DNA of 64,000 nucleotides from positions 150,054 through 214,053 of the forward strand of contig JACMJZ010000013.1 of assembly GCA_014380365.1 (NCBI GenBank), given 5' to 3'. The translations under genes were made by a program, and so were the position numbers. A model generated the notes under the pieces. That model was given only the letters and a program-made list of their open reading frames with translations, was not told the DNA's origin and made no database searches. Positions within the stretch are counted from its first letter, which is position 1. Each line of letters begins with the position of its first letter. Below are positions 1 through 8,666 of the stretch, piece after piece. This stretch comes from Pyrinomonadaceae bacterium (GTDB lineage: Bacteria; Acidobacteriota; Blastocatellia; Pyrinomonadales; Pyrinomonadaceae).

Positions 1-206
1 TCAACTTCCGCGTCGATCGCCTGGAGTTTCTGGATTGAAACGCCGGAAGCTGCAGTTTCGCGAGGTTGTTTAGTTGGAAACGCAGTACCAGGAAGCGCCA
101 ACGAAAGGAGTACGACAGCGGCGAGATATCTGCCAGAGTTGATCAATTGGAGCCCGAAGGGGATCGAAAATAAGATGTTCAAGTCGGAGATTCTAAAGGA
201 CGGCAT
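1..206 (-). CDS. N-terminus of a secreted protein (cut by window edge)
   Basis: The minus strand is open from an ATG at 206 to the left edge with no stop, giving about 68 residues. The start is followed by a polar stretch and then a hydrophobic run (YLAAVVLLSLALPGTAF) that looks like a signal peptide, so the product is probably exported. After the signal the chain continues with a short linker and a helical segment (IQKLQAIDAEV) of the kind that opens many secreted hydrolases. This is too little to assign a family. A TTG at 146 is an alternative start that would leave a shorter signal peptide. A GAAGG lies about a dozen bases before the ATG. The function is unknown. Confidence 0.5.
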   Translation of the reverse strand, partial: MPSFRISDLNILFSIPFGLQLINSGRYLAAVVLLSLALPGTAFPTKQPRETAASGVSIQKLQAIDAEV

Positions 207-222
207 GAAGACTACTTTGCCT

Positions 223-486
223 TCAGCGTGATTTTCCGTTGCGCCCTTCTCGGATGATGTCAATCAGAGCATCAAGGCGACGGTCGGTGTGCGCCTGCGA
301 TTCAGATAACTGAGTTTGCGCATTCGCCAATTTAGCAAAACGTTCCTCATTCTTAATCTGGGCGTCGATCATTATGGTGATCTTGTCGTCCTGCTGTCGC
401 ATTTCGCGACGCGCACGCAGTCCAGCACGCACCAATAGCTTGGCGATGCGCTCGAGCCGGTCAAGTCTTTCTTCAACCTTCTTCAT
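223..486 (-). CDS. Small coiled-coil protein, unknown function
   Basis: An 87-residue, highly charged protein beginning MKKVEERLDRLERIAK and ending in an Arg/Lys-rich tail. A heptad-like spacing of Leu, Ile and Ala runs through residues 5-30 and 55-80, and there is no signal peptide or membrane segment, so a cytoplasmic coiled coil is expected. I prefer the ATG at 486 over an in-frame TTG at 501. The broken gene at 12761 encodes a protein of the same style (LDR, LDKLE heptads), so a small paralogous family may exist here. It lies just upstream of the truncated secreted gene on the same strand. I recognise no named family. Confidence 0.55.
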   Translation of the reverse strand: MKKVEERLDRLERIAKLLVRAGLRARREMRQQDDKITIMIDAQIKNEERFAKLANAQTQLSESQAHTDRRLDALIDIIREGRNGKSR

Positions 487-550
487 AACCCGTGGACTCA
501 AGATAGAACAACACGCGCTTCTTTGTCACCCTTTGCACCCTGAGGTCGCT

Positions 551-652
551 GATGCAGTTTCCCTTTGCGACTCTTTGCGTCTCTTTGCGCGCTTTGCGGT
601 TTCGCGTTCTGTTAACCGCAAAGATCGCCAGGAACGCGCCAAGGGCCGCAAG
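551..652. repeat. Inverted-repeat element, TTTGCG/CGCAAA type
   Basis: The left arm (about 563-602) is rich in CTTTGCG units and ends in GCGGTT. The right arm (about 613-652) is the imperfect reverse complement beginning AACCGCAAAG. The same element, starting with the same GATGCAGTTT, occurs at 25699-25804, and a third relative is at 8577-8666. It occupies the gap between the coiled-coil gene and the GH3 gene. No coding content. Confidence 0.75.
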
Positions 653-716
653 AAAAACGGTTCATTCGGTAAACTGCACAAGCGCCCCGTACGAGCTCCC
701 ACGACTAAGGCTCTGA

Positions 717-2606
717 TTATGGAACGCGCTTTAGTTGAATCCCCGTCCCGCGCGGATAGAGCCCCGGCAGCGAAATGGGCAACTTGCCGGTGATATCAAT
801 CTGCCCCGTCAACGCGCGGGCGCCGGCCAGTTGCAAACTCGGCATATCCCCGTACGCGACCATGTAAGTACGCAGTTCAGGAAAGCTTTGCAGGAGATAC
901 GGATTTCCGAAACTAATGCCGACCACCGGCGCTTTGCTCGCAATTAACGTCGAGAGCGCTTTCGCTCCAGGCTCCGGCAAACCGACACTGCGCACCTGGC
1001 CGCTGCGAACGCGGCCGTACAGAGAAGCAATCACGAGATCAGCTCCGCGCGCGCGTTCCAACGCATTTTGCACGTCGCTCTCAGACGAACGATCATCAAG
1101 CACCACGGTTTCCACCTTACGGCCGAGTCTGGCCATAGCGCCGGCGAAAGCGTTCGCAATGAACAAGCGATCGTCGCCGTTTGTGATTGCCAGATTGAAA
1201 ATTCGTGTGCCCGGTCTCAGCGAACTCAGCGGGACGAGATTGTCATCGTTACGAACCAAGGTAATAGCATGCTCCGAAATCTCGCGTGCCAGCAGGCCCA
1301 CGTCCGCGTTCCCGACAATGCGATCGACGCTGTCCACTGGAGTGATGCGTTGCTTCGCCAGGCCCAAATCGTACTTAGCCGCGAGAATTTTTCGCGCCGA
1401 CTCCTCAATTCTCTTCTCGGTAAGCCGGCCGCTACGAACAGCCTGAACCACGCCGCGAAACGCTGCATCGTTATCCGCCGGCTTAAGCAACATGTCGGCC
1501 CCGGCCTCGAGCGCGCGCACCGCCGCTTCGTCATGGTTGAAATAGATCGTGAGCCCACTCATGCTGAGCGCGTCCGTCACAATCAGACCCCGAAAGTTGA
1601 GATCGTTTCTCAAGAGCCGTCCCATGACCGGCGACACGGTTGCGGGAATCGATGCGCTCTCGGCAATGATTTCACCCGCTTCGTCCGTATCGATAGGTGT
1701 AATCTTCTCGCCTTTTGGCAGCGGCTTTACCTTAGTCGGGTCAATCTGCGGCAATCCGATGTGGGCCACCATCACAGCTCCCACACCCGCGGCTATCGTG
1801 GCCCGAAACGGCGCCAACTCGACCGCATCCAGCCGGGCGCGCGACACGTTGATTTCGGGCAAGCCGCGATGCGAGTCAATCGCCGTGTCGCCGTGTCCCG
1901 GAAAATGCTTGGCAGTCGCAATCACGCCGGCACTCTGCGCACCCGTTGTGAACGCGGCTCCATAACGTGCCACTTCCGCCGGATCTTCACCGTAGGACCG
2001 CACGTTGATCACAGGGTTCGCCGCATTGTTGTTCACGTCTACAACTGGCGCGTAAATCTGTTGCACGCCGAGCGCGAGCGCTTCGCGCGCGGTTATCGCG
2101 CCCTGTCGCCGGGCGTACTCCGGGTTGCCCGTGGCGCCGACGGCCATGTTCCAGGGGAAGTTTACGGTGTCGTCGAAACGCATCCCGGCTCCGGCTTCGA
2201 GGTCCGCCGAAATAAGCAGCGGATAGCGCGCCAGCTGCTGCATCCGATTCATTAGCACGACGGATTCATAGACCGGCCCGCGAAACAAAATAATCCCACC
2301 GATGTGATTGTCTACCACCTGATGACGCAGGGCTTTGAACGCCTCGCTATCCTGGTTGAGAAACGTCGCGTTGACGCCAACGGAAATAAGCTGACCCACT
2401 TTCTCTTCCAGCGACATTTTCTTTAACTGCTGGTCGGCCCACCTGAGCGCGTGCCTGCTGGGCTTTGCAGAGTACGGTTTGACCTTTGCAGGCGCCTTCG
2501 CGCGCGCCGTTGTTGAGCCGTGCAACTGGGCCAGCGGCGTAAGCAACAGTGCGATCAAAAGAAGCGTGTGAATCAGTCGGGTTGTGGATAAGGATTTCTG
2601 TTTCAT
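717..2606 (-). CDS. nagZ: GH3 family beta-N-acetylhexosaminidase (NagZ-like), exported
   Basis: A 629-aa glycoside hydrolase family 3 protein. An N-terminal signal peptide (about residues 1-30, hydrophobic core LIHTLLLIALLLTPL) sends it out of the cytoplasm. The GH3 TIM barrel follows, with the NagZ signature KHFPGHGDTAIDSHRG, whose His and Asp form the acid/base dyad of this subfamily. A VTDALSM strand would carry the nucleophile Asp. The last 200 residues form the alpha/beta C-terminal domain that single-domain E. coli NagZ lacks. The family removes beta-linked GlcNAc from muropeptides or chito-oligosaccharides. It is last in a minus-strand run with a symporter, a serine hydrolase, murQ and a sugar kinase, which supports murein recycling. 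ATG 2606 is preferred over a TTG three codons upstream. Confidence 0.88.
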   Translation of the reverse strand: MKQKSLSTTRLIHTLLLIALLLTPLAQLHGSTTARAKAPAKVKPYSAKPSRHALRWADQQLKKMSLEEKVGQLISVGVNATFLNQDSEAFKALRHQVVDNHIGGIILFRGPVYESVVLMNRMQQLARYPLLISADLEAGAGMRFDDTVNFPWNMAVGATGNPEYARRQGAITAREALALGVQQIYAPVVDVNNNAANPVINVRSYGEDPAEVARYGAAFTTGAQSAGVIATAKHFPGHGDTAIDSHRGLPEINVSRARLDAVELAPFRATIAAGVGAVMVAHIGLPQIDPTKVKPLPKGEKITPIDTDEAGEIIAESASIPATVSPVMGRLLRNDLNFRGLIVTDALSMSGLTIYFNHDEAAVRALEAGADMLLKPADNDAAFRGVVQAVRSGRLTEKRIEESARKILAAKYDLGLAKQRITPVDSVDRIVGNADVGLLAREISEHAITLVRNDDNLVPLSSLRPGTRIFNLAITNGDDRLFIANAFAGAMARLGRKVETVVLDDRSSESDVQNALERARGADLVIASLYGRVRSGQVRSVGLPEPGAKALSTLIASKAPVVGISFGNPYLLQSFPELRTYMVAYGDMPSLQLAGARALTGQIDITGKLPISLPGLYPRGTGIQLKRVP

Positions 2607-2636
2607 TAGGGTCAATCTGTTTAGAGTTAGGTCTGA

Positions 2637-4241
2637 TTAGGCACTCGGAGAAAGCTCGTCGCGTCGCTCGCGCGGAGCCGGCGCAAAAGCAAATCCCGCC
2701 AGCCAGGCGACCACGAAAGTCACGACGCTGCCGATGAGCACATACCAGGTCCACCCAATCGGAGTAAAAAAACGGATGTAAAGCATGACGACGATACTCG
2801 TCACCATTCCGATCAGCGCCGGCGGCTCGCTGACCCGCCGCAGAAAAGTTCCTACCAGGAACACGCCCAGCACCGGGCCATTGATTAACGACGCCACTGA
2901 TAACGCCTGATCGAGCGCCGAACGATTCTTGCGCATCACCACCAGCGCGACTCCGATCTGCACAACGCCCCACACGAGCGTCAACCAATGCGAAACGCGT
3001 AGATAGTGCTTGTCATCGCGCCTCGGGCGAAACGGCTTGTAGAGATCGTTGACTGCGGTGGCCGCAATCGAGTTAAGCGAAGACGAGAGTGCGGCGGCGA
3101 AAATTGCTGCCACTACCAGGCCCGACAAACCGGACGGCATAAACTTTGTGATGAAATCAGGGAACACGCGATCTCCGCCGACTACCTTAAACGTCTCGCC
3201 GACCGGGAGCGTTGCTACACCCGTTGCGAGCGTCGCGTAAGCCGCGTCGGTATGCGGTCCGTAAAAAGCAAACAGCAACACGCCGATGAACAGGAATCCG
3301 ATGAACTGTCCCAACACTACGCCGCCGCTGGAGAGCAGCGCGGCCGCCGCGTGGCGCGGTTTGTCAGTGCAGAGATATCGTTGCACGAGATACTGATCGG
3401 TACCGTGCGTGCTCATGGTCAGGAAGCACCCGCCAAGGAGCCCGGCCCAGAGCGTGTAAGTCTTCGTCAGATCTATCGGCAACGTGAAGTTAAATGACCG
3501 AGTGGTGAACGGCGCGGTGAAGGCGTAGGCCGTCTCCCTGAAGCCGAGGTCAATGAAGCTGAACTTGTTGTATTGCTCTCCCAGCGCGACAGCCTGGCCC
3601 CATCCCCCATTGATGGCTTGGATCAGCACCACCGCCGCCATGGCTGCACCCACCAGATAAATCCCAAGCTGAACCACCTCAACCCAGATCACTGCCTCCA
3701 TCCCACCGAAATAGGTGAAGATAATCATCACCACGCCGAGCAGAACAATCGAAGCGATGACAATAGTTTCAGTGTTCGCCTGCGGTTGAAAAGCTGTGTA
3801 GACAGCGCCCAGCACGAATGCGGTGAGGAGTAGTCGGATGCCGTCCGCGATATTGCGCATCACCACGAAGAGCGAAGCGGCGAGCATTTTGATGCGCATG
3901 CCGAAGCGTCGCTCGAGCAGTTGATAAACTGTCATCAACTCGCCGCGAAAATACGAGGGGATAAACAGCAGCGAGATAACCACGCGGCCGATCATGTAAC
4001 CAAAGACAAGCTGGAGAAACTGAAAATTGCCGCCGCGGGCAAACGCAATCCCGGGGACAGAAATGAAGGTGATGGTGGAGGTTTCAGTCGCAACGATGGA
4101 CGCCGCGATGGCCCACCACGGCACCGTTCGGTCTCCCAGGAAATAGTCGCGCGTGGTTTTCTGTTTGCGCGAGAACCAAACGCCAAAGAGCGTGATGCCG
4201 ATCAAGTAACCAAAGATGATGACGAGATCAAGAGGCTTCAT
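2637..4241 (-). CDS. Sodium:solute symporter (SSS family)
   Basis: A 534-aa integral membrane protein beginning MKPLDLVIIFGYLIGITLFGVWF, with about 13 hydrophobic segments and the SSS-type region FISVPGIAFARGGNFQFLQL near residue 60. Members couple sodium entry to uptake of sugars, sialic acid, amino acids or vitamins. The substrate cannot be read from sequence. Its ATG overlaps the stop of the serine hydrolase gene by 4 bases, so the two are translationally coupled, and the GH3 gene follows 30 bases downstream. This places it as the likely importer of an amino sugar released by the GH3 enzyme, which is inference from context. Confidence 0.88.
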   Translation of the reverse strand: MKPLDLVIIFGYLIGITLFGVWFSRKQKTTRDYFLGDRTVPWWAIAASIVATETSTITFISVPGIAFARGGNFQFLQLVFGYMIGRVVISLLFIPSYFRGELMTVYQLLERRFGMRIKMLAASLFVVMRNIADGIRLLLTAFVLGAVYTAFQPQANTETIVIASIVLLGVVMIIFTYFGGMEAVIWVEVVQLGIYLVGAAMAAVVLIQAINGGWGQAVALGEQYNKFSFIDLGFRETAYAFTAPFTTRSFNFTLPIDLTKTYTLWAGLLGGCFLTMSTHGTDQYLVQRYLCTDKPRHAAAALLSSGGVVLGQFIGFLFIGVLLFAFYGPHTDAAYATLATGVATLPVGETFKVVGGDRVFPDFITKFMPSGLSGLVVAAIFAAALSSSLNSIAATAVNDLYKPFRPRRDDKHYLRVSHWLTLVWGVVQIGVALVVMRKNRSALDQALSVASLINGPVLGVFLVGTFLRRVSEPPALIGMVTSIVVMLYIRFFTPIGWTWYVLIGSVVTFVVAWLAGFAFAPAPRERRDELSPSA

Positions 4242-5146
4242 TGTTTTCCTAAACCGTCAATCACAATCTCTGAGAGTCGCGACATCAAAAGTAGCGCCGG
4301 GTTATCGACTGTCCAGTTCACTTCAGGCATTTCGTTGCACGTAATCGCGAGCGCGATGCGGCCGCGCGGGTGATAAATAATCCCGACGTTGCTGCGCAGC
4401 GCATCGAGCGCGCCTGACTTAGTCGCTTTCGCCAGGCGCCCTTGTCCGCGCCAGATGCCGTTAGTCCCCTGCTCGCGTTTCATTAGGTCGAGCATTTCTT
4501 TCGATGCGGCCGGACTAACTACTTCGCCGCGTTCGAGCTTTTCCATGATCGAGACCATTTCATGAGGCGTGGTGCGGCCCAGGCCAAATCGCTTGTTCTC
4601 CTCTCTCCTACCTTCCGCGCTTTCACCACCGCCAAAGACGCGCCGCATCAGGCGCGTTTCTTTGAAGCCAAGCGAGTCCATCCGCTGGTTGATGGCGTCG
4701 GCCGTTAATACGTCGATGACCATGTTCGTCGCGGTGTTATCGCTCAAGACCATCATTAGCGTAACCGCGTCGCGCAACGTGAGCCTTAGCCCGTCACCAA
4801 ACTCCTGAAGGATTCCGGCGCCCCCAACTTTCTTCTCCTTCGTCAAACTGAGATCGTCCGTCCATTTTGCTTTTTCTTCAGATGCGCGCGAGAAGGCTTC
4901 GACCATGATGGCAATTTTGATTGTGCTCGCGGTCGGGACGCGCTCGTCGCCGCCGAGTTCGTACACCGCGCCGGTATCGAGATTCTTTGCAAATAAACTG
5001 ACCTTGCCTTTGAACTGTGCCACCTCGGCGCGCACACGCTGATCCAGCGCTGATTGTTTAGCTGGTTGATCGACCTGCGCAAACGCAGTAATACCCGAGA
5101 CCAGCGAAACAAGCACGGCCATAGGCTTGAGACAAAGTTTAGGCAT
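4238..5146 (-). CDS. Class A beta-lactamase-fold serine hydrolase, exported
   Basis: A 302-aa protein with a signal peptide ending near AFAQ (residue 24). It has the three penicillin-recognising motifs: S-x-x-K at residues 74-77 (STIK), SDN at 135-137, and KSG at 243-245 in place of KTG. These define the class A beta-lactamase and transpeptidase fold. A clear ExxLN omega-loop motif, normally carrying the general base Glu, is not seen. The region after RRVFGGG instead holds several Glu and an EEN. It could be a periplasmic beta-lactamase or a murein-acting serine hydrolase. The murein-sugar genes around it make the second possibility attractive. It is coupled to the downstream symporter by an ATGA overlap. 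Confidence 0.85.
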   Translation of the reverse strand: MPKLCLKPMAVLVSLVSGITAFAQVDQPAKQSALDQRVRAEVAQFKGKVSLFAKNLDTGAVYELGGDERVPTASTIKIAIMVEAFSRASEEKAKWTDDLSLTKEKKVGGAGILQEFGDGLRLTLRDAVTLMMVLSDNTATNMVIDVLTADAINQRMDSLGFKETRLMRRVFGGGESAEGRREENKRFGLGRTTPHEMVSIMEKLERGEVVSPAASKEMLDLMKREQGTNGIWRGQGRLAKATKSGALDALRSNVGIIYHPRGRIALAITCNEMPEVNWTVDNPALLLMSRLSEIVIDGLGKQ

Positions 5147-5171
5147 GACTCATCAAATTCTTGTTTCTAAG

Positions 5172-5319
5172 AGCGCGGGCAAGCCCGCCTTCCTAACCTG
5201 GGAGACCCCCGCACTTGACCTGAAGGACTGTTGCACTAATCGATTGAAAGCCTCTCAAGCAGCGATTAGGGACTCAACTCTAGTCAGCTCCAGGTGAGGA
5301 AGGAGGGCTTGCCCCCGCT
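5172..5319. repeat. 148-bp element with terminal inverted repeats
   Basis: The left end starts AGCGCGGGCAAGCCCGCC and the right end closes with GGGCTTGCCCCCGCT, its near reverse complement. The middle is unrelated unique sequence. A second element with the same ends lies at 50530-50663. The size, inverted ends and lack of a gene resemble a MITE or REP-doublet. It sits between the serine hydrolase and murQ genes. Confidence 0.75.
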
Positions 5320-5357
5320 GCTTTACTGGAATTCAACACCAACCCCGGGGCCATCTC

Positions 5358-6281
5358 TTAGAATTTCTGCTCACTCAAGATTTCCTCTGCGCGGCTCACT
5401 ACACCACCTGCCGCAGACAGTGCGCGCTCGGCTTCCTCTGGCGAGCATCTTGTTTTCGCCATCAGCAACGCTACCGGCAGGCTGCCATTCGCCTTTTCCA
5501 AATTCTCGCTGGCCGCTAGTTCATCGATACCGGCCTCTGTCATGATTATTCTCACGGCGCGGGCGCGGAGTTTTACGTTGCGCGTCTGCACGTTGGTCAT
5601 CCGGTTCCCAGTGACGTAACCGAGTTTGACCATGGTCGCGGTTGACAACATGTTCAGCACCATCTTTTGTGCTGTCCCCGCCTTGAGTCGGGTTGATCCG
5701 GCTATCACTTCGGGACCAACAACCGGGACGATACTCACTTCAGCCGCATCGGTTATTGCCGAGCCCGGAGCACAGGTGAGCGCGACCGTGAAACCGCCGA
5801 CAGAACGCGCATAGGAAACTGCTCCGACCGTGTAAGGGGTTCCACCGGAGGCTGCGATTCCAACCAGCGCGTCAATTTCGGAAAATCCCCGAGCAACTAA
5901 ATCAGCAACGCCGGCTTGTGCGTCATCTTCCGATGCTTCCACCGCACGATAGCACGCTTCGTATCCGCCAGCGATTATTGCCTGGACCAAATTAGGTGAG
6001 ACGCCGAACGTCGGCGGACATTCCGCAGCATCAAGCACACCCAGCCTCCCCGAGGTGCCGGTCCCGATGTAAAAGAGTCTGCCGCCGTTTTGTAACTTGA
6101 GGACAATCGCTTCGACCGCCCGCTCTACTTCGGGCAGAACCCGACTGATTGCAGCAGCAACCAGCGCGTCTTCTGCGTTCATCAGGCGCACTATTTCCCG
6201 TACTGGCAACGAGCTCAGATTGCTCGTCCGGGGATTCTCTTGTTCGGTAATGGGGAGCCGCGCGGGGTTTTCAGAAGTCAT
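5358..6281 (-). CDS. murQ: N-acetylmuramic acid 6-phosphate etherase
   Basis: A 307-aa cytoplasmic SIS-fold enzyme that cleaves the lactyl ether of MurNAc-6-phosphate to GlcNAc-6-phosphate and D-lactate. The signature YIGTGTSGRLGVLDAAECPP at residues 71-90 is the family's phosphosugar-binding loop, and the Glu in DAAECPP matches the conserved catalytic acid. The second conserved stretch, GGYEACYRAVEASEDDA, follows at about 105. The length is normal for MurQ. The neighbouring BadF-type kinase supplies the phosphorylated sugar, and the GH3 enzyme upstream in the pathway releases amino sugars, so the cluster forms a murein-recycling route. Separated from the kinase gene by a 115-base repeat-bearing gap. 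Confidence 0.95.
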   Translation of the reverse strand: MTSENPARLPITEQENPRTSNLSSLPVREIVRLMNAEDALVAAAISRVLPEVERAVEAIVLKLQNGGRLFYIGTGTSGRLGVLDAAECPPTFGVSPNLVQAIIAGGYEACYRAVEASEDDAQAGVADLVARGFSEIDALVGIAASGGTPYTVGAVSYARSVGGFTVALTCAPGSAITDAAEVSIVPVVGPEVIAGSTRLKAGTAQKMVLNMLSTATMVKLGYVTGNRMTNVQTRNVKLRARAVRIIMTEAGIDELAASENLEKANGSLPVALLMAKTRCSPEEAERALSAAGGVVSRAEEILSEQKF

Positions 6282-6321
6282 CTGGTGTCAATCAGAAAGA
6301 CGCTAAGGGGAAATTAAAACT

Positions 6322-6393
6322 GTAGGGGCAGGGCTTGTCCCTCCCCGACGCTCGATAAGACAAATGCGGGCAGGGACGATCCCTGCCCGTGCC
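6322..6393. repeat. REP-like hairpin pair
   Basis: Two palindromic units: GTAGGGGCAGGG with CCCTCCCC (6322-6346), and GCGGGCAGGGA with TCCCTGCCCG (6366-6393). The first begins with the GTAGGGGCA motif seen in the palindromes around the REP transposase at 45.7-46.3 kb. It lies immediately after the sugar kinase gene, where it could also act as a transcription stop. Confidence 0.65.
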
Positions 6394-6396
6394 GGG

Positions 6397-7392
6397 CTAG
6401 ACTGCAAGGGCCAGCTGGTTAAGATGTTCCCACGCCATTCGTGCTGCGGCAACTGCTGGAGTAAACCGCGGTTGCGCCAGATATGCGTTTGGAGCAACGA
6501 CGCGAAGTTCTTCTCTTACCGACGCCAACACCAGCTCGCCCGCAGCCTTAAAGATGCCGCCTACATAAGCCACCTGGAAAGTTTCACGTTCCATCTTCAG
6601 GTTACGAATCACAGCTGCCGCCGCCGACCCCAACTCGCGCCCCCCTTCGGCGATAATCTCGCGCGCAGTTTGATCTCTTGCCTTTGCCGCCTCAACTACA
6701 TGCTTGCCGAAACCCGCGAGTCGTTCGTTAGTTATCGTAGGCGCGTAAATGGCCGTTGAAAGATCATTCGGATCGGAAACATGAAAGTAGTTGCAAGCTA
6801 TGCTAGTGAGAGAGGTTGCGGGACCGCGGCCGTCCACCGCGTGAGCAATTGCCCGCAACGCCCGCCGCGCGATCCAGGCGCCTGCGCCCTCGTCACCTGC
6901 AATCGGCCCCCAACCCCCGGCACACATTGTCTTGCTGCGCGCGTTTATGCCGCAGCAAATTGAACCCGTGCCGGCAATTATTATTAATCCGGGTTCACCT
7001 TCAGTGGCGCCATAGAGAGCAATGTCGGCATCGCCAACGACCACAATTTCGGAGATTCCCAAGCCGAGAAGCGCGTCGCGCATGCGCGCGCTCAACTCTT
7101 TACGCCGCGCTCCCGCGAGTCCTATTTCGGCGGCAACTAAATCGGTGCGCCTGATGCGAGCAGCCTCGCAGGCCTGATCGACAGCCTCGCGAATCGCGGC
7201 CGCGGCATTGGCAATTCCCACTCGCAATGGATTCGACGGACCAGCAAGACCTTCACCAAGGATGGCCAGGTCAGCATCCAGTATCACCGCTTGCGTCTTC
7301 GTTCCGCCACCGTCAACACCGACAACGGCGCGCCTTGACGCAAGCCTGCGAGTGCTTAAAAAACCTGCCTGTCGTCTGTCATTGGTGACCAT
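6397..7392 (-). CDS. N-acetylglucosamine kinase, BadF/BadG/BcrA/BcrD ATPase family
   Basis: A 331-aa actin-fold sugar kinase. The ATP phosphate-binding loop DGGGTKT is at residues 27-33. A second phosphate motif, IIAGTGSIC, is at 138-146, and GDEGAGAWI at 166-174 matches the conserved region of GlcNAc/GlcN kinases of the NagK type. It phosphorylates an amino sugar at C6 in the cytoplasm. Next to murQ and the GH3 enzyme it likely feeds GlcNAc or MurNAc into the pathway. The specificity (GlcNAc, MurNAc or glucosamine) is not resolved. It is first in the minus-strand cluster and divergent from a LysR gene with about 150 bases between them, which is the natural site for shared regulation. Confidence 0.85.
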   Translation of the reverse strand: MVTNDRRQAGFLSTRRLASRRAVVGVDGGGTKTQAVILDADLAILGEGLAGPSNPLRVGIANAAAAIREAVDQACEAARIRRTDLVAAEIGLAGARRKELSARMRDALLGLGISEIVVVGDADIALYGATEGEPGLIIIAGTGSICCGINARSKTMCAGGWGPIAGDEGAGAWIARRALRAIAHAVDGRGPATSLTSIACNYFHVSDPNDLSTAIYAPTITNERLAGFGKHVVEAAKARDQTAREIIAEGGRELGSAAAAVIRNLKMERETFQVAYVGGIFKAAGELVLASVREELRVVAPNAYLAQPRFTPAVAAARMAWEHLNQLALAV

Positions 7393-7539
7393 GGGTCGGG
7401 GGCAAGCAACTCTTCAGTTATGATGGGCCATCTCTTGGCCATTCTAGGTAAGCCTGATTTATAATGGAAACTAAAAGATTTTATTATTACAATAACCGTC
7501 CCTGATGACAGACAGAATTCATTGACAGTCAGAACCAAT

Positions 7540-8493
7540 ATGGAAATTCGACAGTTACGAGCGTTCATCGCCATCGCCGAGTTGGGCACGTTTACCGCAG
7601 GCGCCCTGCGGGTGCACGTAACCCAAGCGGCAATCAGCATGCAAATCCGGCAACTGGAAAACGAGTTAGGCGCCAGGCTTTTCATTCGCGCGCCGCGGCG
7701 GGTGATGTTGACTGAAGCCGGCGAGCAGTTGCTGCAACGTGCGCGTCATATCCTGCGCGACCATGATGCGGCCATCGACGAAATCGCGGAGCTGGCGGGG
7801 GCGGAACGGGGTCGATTGCGGATCGGCAGCGCTTCGGCGATGGTCACCACTGACGTATTGCCGAAACTGCTAAGGGAAGTTCGCCGGAAGCACGCACGCG
7901 CCGAGGTTACAGTTGCCTCCGGAACAAGCGAAGCTCTCGTCCAACAGATTCTTTCAGGAGAAATTGACGTCGCGTTTGTGTCGATGCCAGTGGAGGCACG
8001 CGGAATCAACACCGAGAGGCTCACTCAGGATCAGTTGGTCGCCGTTGCTTCGCCACGTCACCGCCTGGCGAAACAAAAAACCATTAGCGCTTATACGCTC
8101 GCCGGCGAGAAACTTATTTTGGGCGAACGCGGAGGCAACACGCGCCGCCTGATCGATTTGTTCTTTGCGCAAGCGGGCGTTTCGCTGCACGTGTCCATGG
8201 AATTAAGCCGCCAGGCTGCAATCCGGCGAATGGTGGAAGAGGACATGGGAGTTGGGATTGTCCCGCTGCAAACTGTGCGGGACGAAGTGGAAAAGGGGCG
8301 GCTGATTAGATGGTGGATCGAGGGCGCACAAATAAACTGGGAGATGGGAATCGCCAGATTGGCCGGTGGTTACGAGTCGCCAATCGCCCAAACCTTCGTT
8401 CAACTTTCGCGAGATTACTTTGCCGGCTCTCCGCGTGGAACCGCTGCGAAGAAGCCTCGAACCGCGGCGAGCAAGAAGCGCGCGAAGAAGTAG
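7540..8493 (+). CDS. LysR family transcriptional regulator
   Basis: A 317-aa DNA-binding regulator. The N-terminal winged helix-turn-helix is residues 1-60 (LRAFIAIAELGTFTAGALRV, then QAAISMQIRQLENELG), followed by a linker helix and the two-lobed periplasmic-binding-like effector domain to about residue 290. The C-terminus ends in a Lys/Arg/Ala-rich tail (KKPRTAASKKRAKK) that is unusual for LysR proteins and may add nonspecific DNA affinity. The ATG at 7540 matches the family's usual start, and an upstream TTG at 7522 is less likely. It is divergent from the amino-sugar kinase and probably controls the murein-sugar cluster. That is inferred from gene arrangement only. Confidence 0.92.
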   Translation: MEIRQLRAFIAIAELGTFTAGALRVHVTQAAISMQIRQLENELGARLFIRAPRRVMLTEAGEQLLQRARHILRDHDAAIDEIAELAGAERGRLRIGSASAMVTTDVLPKLLREVRRKHARAEVTVASGTSEALVQQILSGEIDVAFVSMPVEARGINTERLTQDQLVAVASPRHRLAKQKTISAYTLAGEKLILGERGGNTRRLIDLFFAQAGVSLHVSMELSRQAAIRRMVEEDMGVGIVPLQTVRDEVEKGRLIRWWIEGAQINWEMGIARLAGGYESPIAQTFVQLSRDYFAGSPRGTAAKKPRTAASKKRAKK

Positions 8494-8496
8494 TCA

Positions 8497-8553
8497 GAAC
8501 AACCGCGTTAGCGGGTGGGCCCTCCTGTCAGAACCACCTGCGTAAGCGGGTGG
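8497..8553. repeat. Short repeat pair with GCGGGTGG ends
   Basis: Two related units, one containing CGCGTTAGCGGGTGGG and the other ACCACCTGCGTAAGCGGGTGG, lie directly after the LysR stop codon. Each can fold on itself through CCACC/GGTGG pairing. There is no open frame of note. Confidence 0.5.
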
Positions 8554-8576
8554 CGCAGATTCCTGAAAAACGAAAT

Positions 8577-8666
8577 TAACCGCAAAGGAGCGCAAAGATC
8601 TTGAGCAAACTCGGCTGAGATGTTCTTTGCGTAACTTTGCTGAGCCTTCGCGCCCTTTGCGGTTAA
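8577..8666. repeat. Inverted-repeat element, TTTGCG/CGCAAA type
   Basis: The left arm begins TTAACCGCAAAGGAGCGCAAAG and the right arm ends CGCGCCCTTTGCGGTTAA, a near-perfect reverse complement at the tips. It is related to the elements at 551-652 and 25699-25804. The right tip supplies the TAA stop codon of the aminotransferase gene (8663-8665), so the element abuts or has trimmed that gene's end. Confidence 0.75.

Noticed and set aside
1068..2255. Long plus-strand open frame of 395 codons
   Set aside because: It lies opposite the GH3 gene, which has a full set of family motifs. The plus-strand translation is His/Arg-rich with no recognisable domain, as expected for a shadow frame.
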